In this document: piece by piece, positions 1 through 10,362 of the stretch
How positions within the stretch are numbered: position 1 is the first letter of the stretch
Layout of the letters: each line of letters starts with the position of its first letter
Origin: Cryobacterium psychrotolerans
GTDB lineage: Bacteria; Actinomycetota; Actinomycetes; Actinomycetales; Microbacteriaceae
Reading direction: 5' to 3'
Assembly: GCF_900101115.1 (NCBI RefSeq)
Contig: NZ_FNFU01000017.1
Span: 1 to 57,511 of the forward strand
DNA: 57,511 bases
Translations under genes and position numbers: made by a program
The notes under the pieces: model-generated
What the model saw: the letters and a program-made list of their open reading frames with translations, nothing else
The model's database searches: none
What the model was told of the DNA's origin: nothing

Positions 1-50
1 TAAAGACTCTTGAAGCTGACCGGTACTAATAAGCCGATAATTTGATAACA
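1..50 (+). rRNA. 23S rRNA, 3' end (partial)
   Basis: The window opens inside the 3' terminal helix region of 23S rRNA: the conserved GACCGGTACTAAT block lies at about 18-30. By analogy with other bacteria the mature end falls about 20 nt after that block, so the right boundary is approximate. An AT-richer spacer (about 51-181) separates it from 5S, the usual 23S-5S order. Confidence 0.85.
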
Positions 51-181
51 CTCAGTTTGAATAAGCTGCTCTGCGTCCACTATGTGGTTCTCGATGTACG
101 GTCGAGAACAACGCCCCACGGTGTCTCATAAACACCAGGGGCTCTATAACTAAAAAATATAGGTTCGAAACATCGAAAAGT

Positions 182-299
182 GTTTCGGCGGCTATAGCAA
201 GAGGGAAACGCCCGGTCTCATTCCGAACCCGGAAGCTAAGACTCTTTGCGCCGATGGTACTGCAGGGGGGACCCTGTGGGAGAGTAGGACACCGCCGGA
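182..299 (+). rRNA. rrf: 5S rRNA
   Basis: A sequence of about 118 nt carries the 5S hallmarks. These are a CGGCGG / CCGCCG closing helix, the CCGAACCCGGAAG loop at about 223-235, and the GGGAGAGTAGGACACCGCC 3' arm. It lies immediately downstream of the 23S end and upstream of a strong hairpin. End positions may be off by a few nucleotides. Confidence 0.93.
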
Positions 300-317
300 C
301 TTAACTTAGAAACAAAC

Positions 318-347
318 AAAATGGCCACCTCACAGGGTGGCCATTTT
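318..347 (+). terminator. Terminator hairpin after the rRNA operon
   Basis: A perfect 12-bp stem, AAAATGGCCACC (318-329) and GGTGGCCATTTT (336-347), closes a 6-nt loop and ends in a short T run. It is placed between 5S and the first protein gene, so it most likely terminates the rRNA operon. Confidence 0.85.
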
Positions 348-408
348 GCGTTAAGTTACGCTTGAACAGTCGGTCGAAATGACCAGGCACAATTACACAG
401 GAGACACA

Positions 409-2292
409 GTGAGCCCTTCAGGATCGCACGGCAACGAATCACGCGACGGCGGACGCGACGAGCGTCGCTCCAGCGGGGGCCACCAGGGTCGGTCGGACCG
501 GCCGCGCCAGGACGGCGCACGTCCTCCCTACCGTGCCAATTCCGATCGCCCCCAACAGGGCGGCGAGCGTGCTCCGTACCGCGGCAACTCAGACCGTCCC
601 GCCCAGTCGCGTGACGGTGAGCGTCCGGCTTATCGCGGGAACTCCGACCGTCCACAGCGTGATGGCGAGCGTCCTCCTTATCGCGGCAACGCCGACCGGC
701 CCGCGCAATCGCGCGACGGTGAACGCAAGCCCTGGGCGAAGGATGGGGAGCGTCCGGCTTACCGCGGAAACTCCGATCGTCCGCAGCGTGATGGCGAGCG
801 TCCTCCTTACCGTGGCAACTCCGACCGTCCCGCCCAGTCCGGTGAGCGCAAGCCGTGGGCGAAGGATGGCGACCGCCCGGCTTACCGCGGAAACTCCGAC
901 CGTCCGCAGCAGGGCGGCGACCGCCCCGCCTACCGGGGCAACTCGGACCGTCCCGCGCCGTCGCGTGATGGTGAGCGCAAGCCGTGGGCGAAGGATGGCG
1001 AGCGGGCTCCGCAGCGCAACTCTGACCGTCCGGCCTATCGCCCCGATGCCTCGCGTGGAGAGCGTCCGCAGCGTGATGGTGAGCGCAAGCCCTGGGCCAA
1101 GGATGGCGAGCGTCCCGCGTATCGTGGCAACTCCGATCGTCCGCAGCAGGGTGGCGAGCGTCCCGCGTACCGGGGAAACTCGGACCGTCCCGCCCAGTCG
1201 CGTGACGGCGAGCGCAAGCCCTGGGCCAGGGATGGTGCCTCGTCCGAGCGCCCGCGCCGTGACTCTGCTCCCCGTGACGGGGAACGCAAGGAGTGGGGCG
1301 CACGCGGCGGTTCGCCGACCCGTGCCGGCGCCCCCCGTGACGCCGGAAAAAAGCTCTGGACCCGCGAAGGCGCCCCCGCCCGCGGTGACCGCGACGCGCG
1401 CGCCGTCGAAGAGGAGATGACCGAAGAACAGCGGATGCAGCGGGAGCTCCGCGCCGTTCGGCCTCGCCACGACGACCCCGAGTTGCCCGACGACGTGACG
1501 TCGCAGGACCTCGACCGGATCGCCCGAAACGAACTCAAGACCCTGACCAAGGACAACGCCGAGGCAGTCGGCCGTCACCTGGCCATGGCCGCCCGCGTCA
1601 TCGACGAAGACCCCGAGCTCGCGCACCGGCACGTGCTGTCGGCAGCCCGCCGAGCCGGCCGGATCGCTGTCGTGCGCGAAAGCCTCGCCATCACGGCATA
1701 CGCCACCGGCGACTTCGCTCTGGCGCTGCGCGAACTGCGCACCTACCGCCGCATCTCCGGCTCCAACGACCAGCTGCCCCTGATGGTGGACAGTGAACGT
1801 GGCGTGGGTCGCCCGGACCGCGCGCTCGAGCTCGGCCGTTCGGTCGATCGCAGCACGCTGCCGGCATCCGTGCAGGTTGCCCTGGCCATCGCCATGTCGG
1901 GCGCGCGCCTCGATCTCGGTGAGGCCGAGGCAGCGCTGAGCGAGCTCGAGATCCCGCAGCTCGACCCGAAGAAGGCCTTCTCCTACAGCCCGGAGCTCTT
2001 CTCCGCCTATGCCGAGGTGCTCGAGGAACTCGGCCGCGAAGAGGAAGCCGAGACCTGGCACGAGCGCGCGGCCCGCGCGGATGCCGCCCTCGGCACGGCC
2101 GGCGACCAGCCGGACGAGACGATGGAGATCATCGAGATCGACGAGGACGAGGACGAGGACGAGGACTACGCGGAGATCGGCGAGGTCCCGACAGGCTCGA
2201 CCACTGAGGGCTCGACCGCTGGGGGCACGACCACTGCAGGCTCGACCACCGAGGGCTCGACCACCGATGCTGACGAAGCGGCGAAGGATTAG
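409..2292 (+). CDS. Repeat-rich basic protein with TPR-like C-terminal domain
   Basis: The protein is 627 aa and of unknown exact function. Residues about 36-278 are a low-complexity tract of imperfect 12-17-residue repeats built on R-G-N-S-D-R-P and D-G-E-R-K-P-W-A-K-D, strongly basic and probably disordered. Residues about 350-575 are helical and alanine-rich, with TPR-like spacing. The C-terminus is an acidic run followed by a Gly-Ser-Thr tail. The GTG at 409 is preferred over the ATG at 379 because AGGAGA (399-404) lies 4 nt upstream. The stop overlaps the start of the HAD phosphatase by 26 nt, so the two are probably co-transcribed. Its place beside an rRNA operon and the arginine/glycine/aspartate repeats make RNA association a reasonable guess, but only a guess. 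Similar proteins sit before the NagD-like gene in related actinobacteria (from memory). Confidence 0.8.
   Translation: MSPSGSHGNESRDGGRDERRSSGGHQGRSDRPRQDGARPPYRANSDRPQQGGERAPYRGNSDRPAQSRDGERPAYRGNSDRPQRDGERPPYRGNADRPAQSRDGERKPWAKDGERPAYRGNSDRPQRDGERPPYRGNSDRPAQSGERKPWAKDGDRPAYRGNSDRPQQGGDRPAYRGNSDRPAPSRDGERKPWAKDGERAPQRNSDRPAYRPDASRGERPQRDGERKPWAKDGERPAYRGNSDRPQQGGERPAYRGNSDRPAQSRDGERKPWARDGASSERPRRDSAPRDGERKEWGARGGSPTRAGAPRDAGKKLWTREGAPARGDRDARAVEEEMTEEQRMQRELRAVRPRHDDPELPDDVTSQDLDRIARNELKTLTKDNAEAVGRHLAMAARVIDEDPELAHRHVLSAARRAGRIAVVRESLAITAYATGDFALALRELRTYRRISGSNDQLPLMVDSERGVGRPDRALELGRSVDRSTLPASVQVALAIAMSGARLDLGEAEAALSELEIPQLDPKKAFSYSPELFSAYAEVLEELGREEEAETWHERAARADAALGTAGDQPDETMEIIEIDEDEDEDEDYAEIGEVPTGSTTEGSTAGGTTTAGSTTEGSTTDADEAAKD
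520..1240 (+). repeat. Coding tandem repeats (RGNSDRP units)
   Basis: About a dozen imperfect copies of a 36-51-nt unit encode P-[AP]-Y-R-G-N-S-D-R-P followed by either Q-x-G or A-Q-S-R-D-G-E-R-K-P-W-A-K-D-G. The nucleotide repeats (for example cgtggcaactccgaccgtcc) are close enough for slippage or recombination, so unit number may vary between strains. The repeats are also why long spurious antisense frames appear here. Confidence 0.85.
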
Positions 2293-3298
2293 TACGGCGA
2301 CGCCGCTCACCGGCGTCGACGTCGTTCTCGCCGATCTCGATGGCGTCGTCTACGCCGGCCAGAAGGCGATCCCGTACGCCGTCGAGAGCCTCAACCGGGC
2401 GGCCGAAACCCTGCGCGTGGGATACATCACCAACAACGCCGCGCGCACAGACCGGTCCGTGGCCGACCACCTGACCGAACTCGGCCTCGACGTGGCGGCA
2501 ACGGATGTCGTCACCTCGCCCCAGGCGGCGGTCCGGCTCCTCGCCGGCCAGGCGCCCGCGGGGTCCCGCATCCTCGTCGTCGGCGGGGAAGGGCTCGTCT
2601 CCGAGGTGGAGAAGGCCGGTTTCGTCGTCACCCGGTCGGCGGACGACTCCCCGGCCGCGGTCGTGCAGGGCTTCGCCCCCGAGGTGGGCTGGACGCAGCT
2701 GGCCGAGGCATCCTTCGCGCTGCACCCCGCCGCCGACGGCTCCGCTATCCCCTGGATCGCCACGAACACCGACTGGACCATCCCGGTGGCCCGGGGGATC
2801 GCGCCCGGCAACGGCACGCTCGTCTCCGCCGTGCACACCGCGGTCGGCCGCCTGCCCATCGTGGCCGGCAAGCCCGAGGTGGCCATCTTCGTCGAAGCCG
2901 TCGACCGGTTCCGGGCGAAGCAGGCGCTGTTCATCGGCGACCGCCTCGACACCGACATCCTCGGCGCGAACCGGGCCGAGATCCCGTCCGCGCTCGTGCT
3001 CACCGGCATCGACAGGGCCAAGCAGGTGCTCGCGGCCGACGCGAAATCGCGGCCGACGTTCATCCTCGACGACCTCCGCCAGCTGCACGAACCGTACCCG
3101 GAGACCGAGTTCTCCCGCGACGGATCCTCGGCGAGCGTCAACGGGGCGACGGTGCGCATCCGCGGCGCCGAGGTGGAGATCGTGGCCGAGGGCGACGGAG
3201 CGATCAACCTGTTGCGCGCCGCCTGCGCCGTGATCTGGAAGTCCGGCCGCCCGATCTACGGGCTCAACGTTCCGGAGCGACTGTATCAGGGCCGGTAA
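2267..3298 (+). CDS. HAD-superfamily phosphatase, NagD/class IIA type
   Basis: The protein is 343 aa. The HAD motif I DLDGVV (Asp23, Asp25) lies near the N-terminus. A GDRLDTDI motif near residue 225 supplies the C-terminal acidic Mg site typical of the NagD/4-nitrophenylphosphatase-like class IIA. The family dephosphorylates small phospho-metabolites, but the substrate here cannot be read from sequence. The ATG at 2267 overlaps the previous gene and gives a normal family length; a longer in-frame reading back to 2009 is antisense-free but low-complexity and rejected. The gene is followed after 10 nt by a small ORF and then tlyA, a standard actinobacterial order. Confidence 0.88.
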   Translation: MLTKRRRISTATPLTGVDVVLADLDGVVYAGQKAIPYAVESLNRAAETLRVGYITNNAARTDRSVADHLTELGLDVAATDVVTSPQAAVRLLAGQAPAGSRILVVGGEGLVSEVEKAGFVVTRSADDSPAAVVQGFAPEVGWTQLAEASFALHPAADGSAIPWIATNTDWTIPVARGIAPGNGTLVSAVHTAVGRLPIVAGKPEVAIFVEAVDRFRAKQALFIGDRLDTDILGANRAEIPSALVLTGIDRAKQVLAADAKSRPTFILDDLRQLHEPYPETEFSRDGSSASVNGATVRIRGAEVEIVAEGDGAINLLRAACAVIWKSGRPIYGLNVPERLYQGR

Positions 3299-3308
3299 CC
3301 TAGGGAAC

Positions 3309-3473
3309 GTGAACACCGAGGACCAGACACCGCTGGACGACGCTCTCGTCTCCACCCTCGCCGTGATCGAGGCGCAACCGCTGGAAGCGCGCGCCGCGGC
3401 CTACGTGCAGTTGCACGAGCACCTGCGCGAACGCCTCGAGGGCGGGGACGTTCCCGCCCAGGTGGCCGGATGA
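3309..3473 (+). CDS. Small conserved hypothetical protein (54 aa)
   Basis: A short acidic, alanine- and leucine-rich frame starts with GTG 10 nt after the HAD gene. It ends in TGA overlapping the ATG of tlyA (ATGA), which implies translational coupling. It reads as two amphipathic helices around V-I-E-A-Q-P-L-E-A-R and Y-V-Q-L-H-E-H-L-R-E-R-L. Similar mini-proteins sit at this place in many actinobacterial genomes (from memory). No function is assigned. The overlap and codon bias argue that it is a real gene. Confidence 0.72.
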   Translation: MNTEDQTPLDDALVSTLAVIEAQPLEARAAAYVQLHEHLRERLEGGDVPAQVAG

Positions 3474-4270
3474 CCGAGCTGCGGCTGGACGCCGCCCTCG
3501 CCGAACGCGGGCTGGTGCGGTCGCGCACGGTCGCCGCGCGGGTCATCGCCGACGGCCTGGTCACGGTGGACGGCAAGCCGGCCGTCAAGGCATCCGCGAA
3601 GGTGCGGGACAACCAGGTGATCGAAGTCGCGGCGACCGACCACTACGTCAGCCGCGGCGCCCACAAACTCATCGCCGCCCTCGACGCGTTCGGCCTTGAC
3701 GTCACCGGCCGCACCGTGCTCGACGCCGGCGCGTCGACCGGCGGGTTCAGCCAGGTGCTGCTCGAACGCGGCGCCGCACAGGTGATCGCCGTCGACGTCG
3801 GGCACGGCCAGCTGGCCCCGCAACTGGCGCTCGAGCCCCGGCTCGCGCTCGTCGAGGGCTTCAACGTGAAGAACGCCACCGCCGAGAACGTTGCCGCGGC
3901 CTCCGGCGTGGCCGAGCGGCCCAGCCTGGTCGTCGCCGATCTGTCCTTCATCTCCCTCACCCATCTGCTGCCCGCGCTCGTGGCGACGGCCGAGCCCGGC
4001 GCCGATTTCGTGCTGCTGATCAAGCCGCAGTTCGAGGTCGGCCGCGGCGGCATCCGCGAGGGCATCGTGCACAACCCCGGGCTCCGGGCGGATGCCGTCT
4101 CCGGCGTGCTCTGGGCCGGCTGGGACCTGGGCCTCCACACCAACGGCCTGATCGCCTCGCCGATCGCCGGAACCGCCGGCAATCACGAGTATCTCTGCTG
4201 GATGACCACGAAGTCGGGCAGCAATCCGACAGAATGGATGGACCGGATACCAGCCCTGGTGGGAGCGTGA
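3470..4270 (+). CDS. tlyA: TlyA-family rRNA 2'-O-methyltransferase
   Basis: The protein is 266 aa. An N-terminal S4 RNA-binding domain (residues about 3-60) is followed by a Rossmann-like methyltransferase fold. Its SAM-binding motif is L-D-A-G-A-S-T-G-G at about residues 84-92, and D-L-S-F-I-S and K-P-Q-F-E-V-G motifs are typical of TlyA. Members methylate the ribose of a 16S and/or 23S rRNA cytidine (C1409/C1920 in mycobacteria) and influence capreomycin sensitivity. The start overlaps the upstream mini-gene by 4 nt. The stop lies within the first codons of the NAD kinase region, so the cluster is an operon. Confidence 0.95.
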   Translation: MTELRLDAALAERGLVRSRTVAARVIADGLVTVDGKPAVKASAKVRDNQVIEVAATDHYVSRGAHKLIAALDAFGLDVTGRTVLDAGASTGGFSQVLLERGAAQVIAVDVGHGQLAPQLALEPRLALVEGFNVKNATAENVAAASGVAERPSLVVADLSFISLTHLLPALVATAEPGADFVLLIKPQFEVGRGGIREGIVHNPGLRADAVSGVLWAGWDLGLHTNGLIASPIAGTAGNHEYLCWMTTKSGSNPTEWMDRIPALVGA

Positions 4271-4275
4271 GCATT

Positions 4276-5196
4276 GTGACAGCACCGCCACGCAACATCC
4301 TCGTCGTCGCCCACACCGGCCGGCAGGACACCCTCGCCGCCGCGGTCACGGTCTGCGAACAGCTGCTCGCCGCCGGCGCCGTGCCCGTGCTGGCCCGCGA
4401 CGAGCAGGCGGACCTGCTCGCCGCCTCGCCCTCCCTGGACGGCCATGTCGCCATCCTCGGAGACACCGTCGAGCTCACCGACCTCGAACTCGTCATCGTC
4501 CTGGGCGGCGACGGCACCATCCTGCGCGCCGCGGAAGTCGCCCGCGAATGCTCGGCGCCCCTGCTCGGGATCAACCTCGGCCATGTCGGTTTCCTGGCCG
4601 AAAGCGAACGCGACGACCTCGGCGAAGCCGTGCGCCGGGCGCTCTCCCGCGATTACCTCGTCGAAGAGCGCATGACGCTGGCCGTGCGGGTCAAGGTCGA
4701 CGACACCGTGGTCTATGAAACCTGGGCGCTCAACGAAGCGACCGTGGAGAAGGCCAGCCGCGAACGGATGCTCGAGGTCGTCATCGAGGTCGACGGCCGC
4801 CCGCTCTCCTCGTTCGGCTGCGACGGGGTGGTCATGTCGACGCCGACCGGGTCGACGGCCTACTCGTTCTCGGCCGGCGGTCCCGTCGTCTGGCCGAGCC
4901 TCGACGCCCTGCTGCTGGTGCCGCTCAGCGCCCACGCCCTCTTCGCCCGGCCGCTCGTGGTCGGACCGGACTCGTCCCTCGCCGTGGAGATCCTCGCCCG
5001 CACGCCCGGATCCGCCGTGCTGTACGCCGACGGACGCCGCACCTACGACCTGCCGCCCGGCGCCCGGGTGGTCGTGCGGCGCTCCCCGGTGCCGGTTCGC
5101 CTGGCCCGGCTGCACAGCGGCCCGTTCACCGACCGCCTCGTGAACAAGTTCAACCTGCCCGTCTCGGGCTGGCGGGGCCCGGTCGGCCGTGAATAG
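4276..5196 (+). CDS. nadK: NAD kinase
   Basis: The protein is 306 aa. The diagnostic GGDGT motif lies at about residues 77-81. It is followed by N-E-A-T-V-E-K and the T-P-T-G-S-T-A-Y-S-F-S-A-G-G nucleotide-binding segment. It phosphorylates NAD(H) to NADP(H) in the cytosol. Start choice is uncertain: GTG 4276 has GGGAG 10 nt upstream, GTG 4267 overlaps the tlyA stop as GTGA, and an ATG exists at 4234. The tlyA-nadK-recN order is conserved in Actinobacteria. Confidence 0.95.
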   Translation: MTAPPRNILVVAHTGRQDTLAAAVTVCEQLLAAGAVPVLARDEQADLLAASPSLDGHVAILGDTVELTDLELVIVLGGDGTILRAAEVARECSAPLLGINLGHVGFLAESERDDLGEAVRRALSRDYLVEERMTLAVRVKVDDTVVYETWALNEATVEKASRERMLEVVIEVDGRPLSSFGCDGVVMSTPTGSTAYSFSAGGPVVWPSLDALLLVPLSAHALFARPLVVGPDSSLAVEILARTPGSAVLYADGRRTYDLPPGARVVVRRSPVPVRLARLHSGPFTDRLVNKFNLPVSGWRGPVGRE

Positions 5197-5205
5197 GCCC
5201 CCGGC

Positions 5206-6900
5206 ATGATCGAGGAACTCTTCATCCGGGATCTCGGCGTGATTGCCGAGGCAACCCTGCCGCTCGGCCCCGGCTTCACCGCCGTGACCGGCGAGACCGG
5301 CGCCGGCAAGACCATGGTCGTCACCGCGCTCGGCCTCCTGCTCGGTGACCGGGCGGATGCCGGCACCGTTCGCCAGGGGCAGGCCCAGAGCTGGGTCGAG
5401 GGCCGTTGGCTCGTCGCGCCCGACGGCGCCGTGGCCGACCGCGTGCGCGACGCCGGGGGAGACCTCGACGGGCCCGAGCTCATCCTGGGCCGTTCGGTGT
5501 CCGCCGAGGGCCGCAGCCGGGCCGTCGTCGGCGGCCGCAGCGCCCCGGCCGCGGTTCTCGGCGACCTCGGCGGCGACCTCGTCGTCGTGCACGGACAGTC
5601 CGACCAGGTGCGCCTGCGATCATCCGTCGCCCAGCGTGGCGCCCTCGACCGCTACGCCGGCGCCGAGCTCGCCGAGGCGCTGGGTAACTACCAGCAGGCC
5701 TTCCACCGCTGGCAGGCCAACCGGGACGAGCTCGACCGCCTGGTGGCCGAGCAGGAGCTGCGCGCCCGCGAGGCCGAGCAGCTGCGCGAGGCGATTGCCG
5801 AAATCGAAGCCATCGCGCCGCAGCCGGGGGAGGACGCCGAGCTCGGCGCCCGCGCCGAACGCCTCGGCAACCTCGAAGACCTGCGCCTGGCCGCGGCCGA
5901 GGCCCGGGAGCACCTCTCCGCCGAGGAGAGCACCGACGGGGCGCCCGACGGGGTCGCCCTGCTCGAATACGCCCGCCGCCGGCTCGACAAGGCCGCCGAG
6001 CACGACCCCGCGCTGCCGCCGCTGGTCGAGGCGCTGGCCGACGCCGGGTTCCTCGTCGCCGACATTGCCGGCCGGCTCTCCAGCTACCTCGCCGGCCTCG
6101 ACGCCGACGGCGCCCGAGAACTCGAGATCGTGCAGGAACGCCGGGCCGAGCTGATCGGCCTCGCCCGCAAGTACGCCGGAGGCCTCGACGAGGCGATCGA
6201 GTTCCTGGACACCGGGAGCGCCCGGCTCGTCGAACTCGACAGCGACTCCGACCGGATCGAACTGCTCGGCAACGACGCGGATGCCGACGCTCGCCTGGTC
6301 GAGGAGCTCGCCGACCGGGTCAGCGCCATCCGCCGGGTCGCCGCCGCCGCGCTCGGCGCCGCCGTCACGATCGAACTCGGCGCCCTCGCCATGCCCGACG
6401 CGGTCCTGGTCGTGGAGATCGACAGCCGCGACGATTTCACCGCCACCGGGCGCGATCTGGTGAAGATCCTGCTGCAGCCGCACGCCGGGGCCGAGCCTCG
6501 GGCCCTGGCCCGTGGAGCATCCGGCGGCGAACTGTCCCGGGTGATGCTCGCAATCGAAGTGGTCATCAACCAGGCCGACCCGGTGCCGACGTTCGTCTTC
6601 GACGAGGTCGACGCGGGAGTGGGCGGGGCCGCGGCCATCGAGATCGGGCGGCGACTCGCCCGGCTCGCGGAGACCTCACAGGTGATCGTCGTCACGCACC
6701 TCGCGCAGGTGGCCGCGTTCGCCGACAACCACCTCAGCGTGGTCAAGGGCAGCGACGGCGCGGTCACCGCCAGCAGCGTTCGGCAGCTGCACGGCGACGA
6801 GCGGGCCGCGGAAATGGCCCGGCTGCTCTCCGGCCTTCCCGACTCCGCGAGCGGGCTCGAACACGCCCGGGAACTCATCTCCCTCGCCCGGTCCCGCTGA
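5206..6900 (+). CDS. recN: DNA repair protein RecN
   Basis: The protein is 564 aa, SMC-like. Walker A G-E-T-G-A-G-K-T lies near residue 30. A long central coiled-coil region is rich in Glu/Ala/Arg. The C-terminal ABC half has a signature region [11 protein letters not shown] and Walker [13 protein letters not shown] near residue 465, then V-T-H-L-A-Q-V. RecN acts in recombinational repair of double-strand breaks. It starts 9 nt after nadK, in the same operon. Confidence 0.97.
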   Translation: MIEELFIRDLGVIAEATLPLGPGFTAVTGETGAGKTMVVTALGLLLGDRADAGTVRQGQAQSWVEGRWLVAPDGAVADRVRDAGGDLDGPELILGRSVSAEGRSRAVVGGRSAPAAVLGDLGGDLVVVHGQSDQVRLRSSVAQRGALDRYAGAELAEALGNYQQAFHRWQANRDELDRLVAEQELRAREAEQLREAIAEIEAIAPQPGEDAELGARAERLGNLEDLRLAAAEAREHLSAEESTDGAPDGVALLEYARRRLDKAAEHDPALPPLVEALADAGFLVADIAGRLSSYLAGLDADGARELEIVQERRAELIGLARKYAGGLDEAIEFLDTGSARLVELDSDSDRIELLGNDADADARLVEELADRVSAIRRVAAAALGAAVTIELGALAMPDAVLVVEIDSRDDFTATGRDLVKILLQPHAGAEPRALARGASGGELSRVMLAIEVVINQADPVPTFVFDEVDAGVGGAAAIEIGRRLARLAETSQVIVVTHLAQVAAFADNHLSVVKGSDGAVTASSVRQLHGDERAAEMARLLSGLPDSASGLEHARELISLARSR

Positions 6901-6931
6901 ACGTCATCTCCAACTGATAGGATCAAAGCCC

Positions 6932-8614
<1,683 letters not shown>

Positions 8615-8620
8615 CGATTG

Positions 8621-9283
8621 ATGCCTCGCGACTCAGGCGAGCCGGCCGGTCACCCTCCGCTGGAGGATGAACCGGTCGACGCGGACGTCTCCGGCAGCGA
8701 ACTCGTCTTCGACGGCAGGGTCTGGGGCGTGCGCCGCGACCGGTTCGGTTACAACGGCTCGGCGATCATCCGCGAGTACGTCGACCACCCCGGGGCCGTG
8801 GCGGTCCTGGCGCTCGACGACCACGACCGGGTGCTGCTGATCAAGCAGTACCGGCACCCGGTGCGCGTGCGAGAGTGGGAGCTTCCGGCCGGCCTGCTCG
8901 ACGAGCCGGGCGAAGACCCGGCCGTCGCGGCACGGCGCGAACTGGCCGAGGAAACCGACGTCGCGGCGACGGACTGGAGCGTGCTCGCCGAGTTCTACAC
9001 CTCGCCCGGCGGCAGCACCGAGGCCATCCGGATCTACCTGGCCCGCGGGCTCTCGGCCATCGACGACGCCTTCGCCCGCACCGACGAGGAAGCCGACATG
9101 GAAATCCGCTGGGTGCCGCTCGACGACTGCGTCGACGCGGTGCTCGCTCGACGGGTGCAGAACCCGTCACTGGCCCTCGGGGTGCTCGCGGCACAGGCCT
9201 CGCGCTCGCGGGGCTGGGCCAGCCTCGCCCCGGCGGACACACCCTGGCCGCGGCATCCGTCGAACGGGATCGCCGGCTCGTGA
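8621..9283 (+). CDS. NUDIX hydrolase, ADP-ribose pyrophosphatase type
   Basis: The protein is 220 aa. The Nudix box lies at about residues 92-112, with E-x7-R-E-L-x-E-E-T-D; the final Gly of the box is replaced by Asp, and the first Gly is one residue farther away than in the consensus. The preceding W-E-L-P-A-G-L-L segment and total length match ADP-ribose pyrophosphatases, which split ADP-ribose into AMP and ribose-5-phosphate. The ATG at 8621 follows the pyrG stop by 6 nt. The stop overlaps the GTG of xerD (GTGA). Confidence 0.9.
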   Translation: MPRDSGEPAGHPPLEDEPVDADVSGSELVFDGRVWGVRRDRFGYNGSAIIREYVDHPGAVAVLALDDHDRVLLIKQYRHPVRVREWELPAGLLDEPGEDPAVAARRELAEETDVAATDWSVLAEFYTSPGGSTEAIRIYLARGLSAIDDAFARTDEEADMEIRWVPLDDCVDAVLARRVQNPSLALGVLAAQASRSRGWASLAPADTPWPRHPSNGIAGS

Positions 9284-10185
9284 GCGTCGAGACGGCTGTG
9301 GACTCGTTCCTGCGGCACGTCTCGGTCGAGCGCGGGCTCGCCGCCAACACGGTCTCCGCCTACCGCCGCGACCTGGCCGTCTACACGGCGTGGCTGGCCG
9401 AGCACGAGCTGACCGATCTGCGGGAGGTGACGAGCGGGCACGTCTCCGAATTCGTGCGGTACCTGGGGCAGCGCGAGGAGTCGCCGCTCACGGCCTCGTC
9501 GATCGCGCGGATGCTGTCGACGGTGCGGAGTCTGCACCGGTTCCTGCTGGGCGAGTCGGTGGTCGAAATCGATGTCGCCCACGACACGAAACCGCCGAAA
9601 CTCGGGTCCAGGCTGCCGAAGGCCATCTCGATCGACCAGGTCGCAGCCCTCCTCGCCGCGACCGACGGCGACGAGGTGCAGCAGCTGCGCGACAAGGCCC
9701 TGCTCGAGCTGCTCTACGCCACCGGCGCCCGGGTGTCCGAGGTCATCAACCTCAACGTCGACGACGTGCTGGACGAGGAGGTCGTGCGGCTGACCGGCAA
9801 GGGCGACAAGCAGCGCATCGTGCCCGTGGGCAGCTACGCCCGCGCGGCCATGGACGCCTACCTGGTGCGGGCGCGGCCGCTGCTCTCGGTGCGGGGGAAG
9901 TCCACGCCGGCCCTGTTCCTCGGCATCCGCGGGCAGCGGGTGAGCCGACAGAATGCGTGGCTGATCATCCGGGCCGCCGCCGTGCGCGCGGGCCTCGAGG
10001 TCGAGGTGTCGCCGCACACCCTCCGGCACTCCTTCGCCACGCACCTGCTCGCCGGCGGCGCCGACGTGCGCGTCGTGCAGGAACTCCTCGGCCATTCCTC
10101 CGTGGCGACCACCCAGATTTACACGCTCGTCACCGCCGACACGCTGCGCGACATGTACACGACCGCCCACCCCCGAGCCCGCTAA
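9280..10185 (+). CDS. xerD: Tyrosine site-specific recombinase XerD
   Basis: The protein is 301 aa. An N-terminal SAM-like DNA-binding domain (residues about 1-90) is followed by the catalytic domain. All catalytic residues are present: Arg in G-A-R-V-S-E (about 150), Lys in G-K-G-D-K-Q-R (about 173), H-T-L-R-H (about 246-250), L-G-H-S, and Tyr in Q-I-Y-T (about 281). XerD with XerC resolves chromosome dimers at dif. The GTG start overlaps the NUDIX stop; the open frame extends further upstream but only as a shadow. Its proximity to parA and scpAB groups chromosome-maintenance genes. Confidence 0.95.
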   Translation: MSVETAVDSFLRHVSVERGLAANTVSAYRRDLAVYTAWLAEHELTDLREVTSGHVSEFVRYLGQREESPLTASSIARMLSTVRSLHRFLLGESVVEIDVAHDTKPPKLGSRLPKAISIDQVAALLAATDGDEVQQLRDKALLELLYATGARVSEVINLNVDDVLDEEVVRLTGKGDKQRIVPVGSYARAAMDAYLVRARPLLSVRGKSTPALFLGIRGQRVSRQNAWLIIRAAAVRAGLEVEVSPHTLRHSFATHLLAGGADVRVVQELLGHSSVATTQIYTLVTADTLRDMYTTAHPRAR

Positions 10186-10195
10186 TCCCGCTTAC

Positions 10196-10264
10196 CCCCC
10201 GCGAAACCGCAGTTGTGCGCGTTATTCGGCACGAATAACGCGCACAACTGCGGTTTCGCGGGGG
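10196..10264. repeat. Perfect 33-bp inverted repeat, 3-nt loop
   Basis: The arms 10196-10228 and 10232-10264 are perfectly complementary over 33 bp around the loop GCA. The core reads GCGAAACCGCAGTTGTGCGC. It begins 11 nt after the xerD stop and lies about 100 nt before parA. It may terminate xerD transcription, but perfect pairing over 33 bp exceeds what a terminator needs, and there is no T run. Confidence 0.9.
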
Positions 10265-10362
10265 AAGAAGGTGCGGGGGAGCGGCGATCCTGCCCGGATG
10301 AGCGGCATTCGCTCGCTACAATCGAACAAGTGAGTGGCGCAGGACGGATCGAGGACATTTCA

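Noticed and set aside
356..2310. Long - strand frames (315 and 573 aa) opposite the repeat-rich gene
   Set aside because: They are antisense to a well-supported + strand gene with a ribosome site. Their composition is Arg/His- or Val/Thr-rich nonsense generated by GC-rich repeats.
8875..9279. Extended 436-aa recombinase frame
   Set aside because: The upstream part is the NUDIX gene in another frame. The XerD family length and the GTGA overlap place the start at 9280.
10213..10362. Longer ParA reading frame starting within the 33-bp palindrome
   Set aside because: The extra codons come from the palindrome and lack a ribosome site. GTG 10363 has GAGGA 7 nt upstream.
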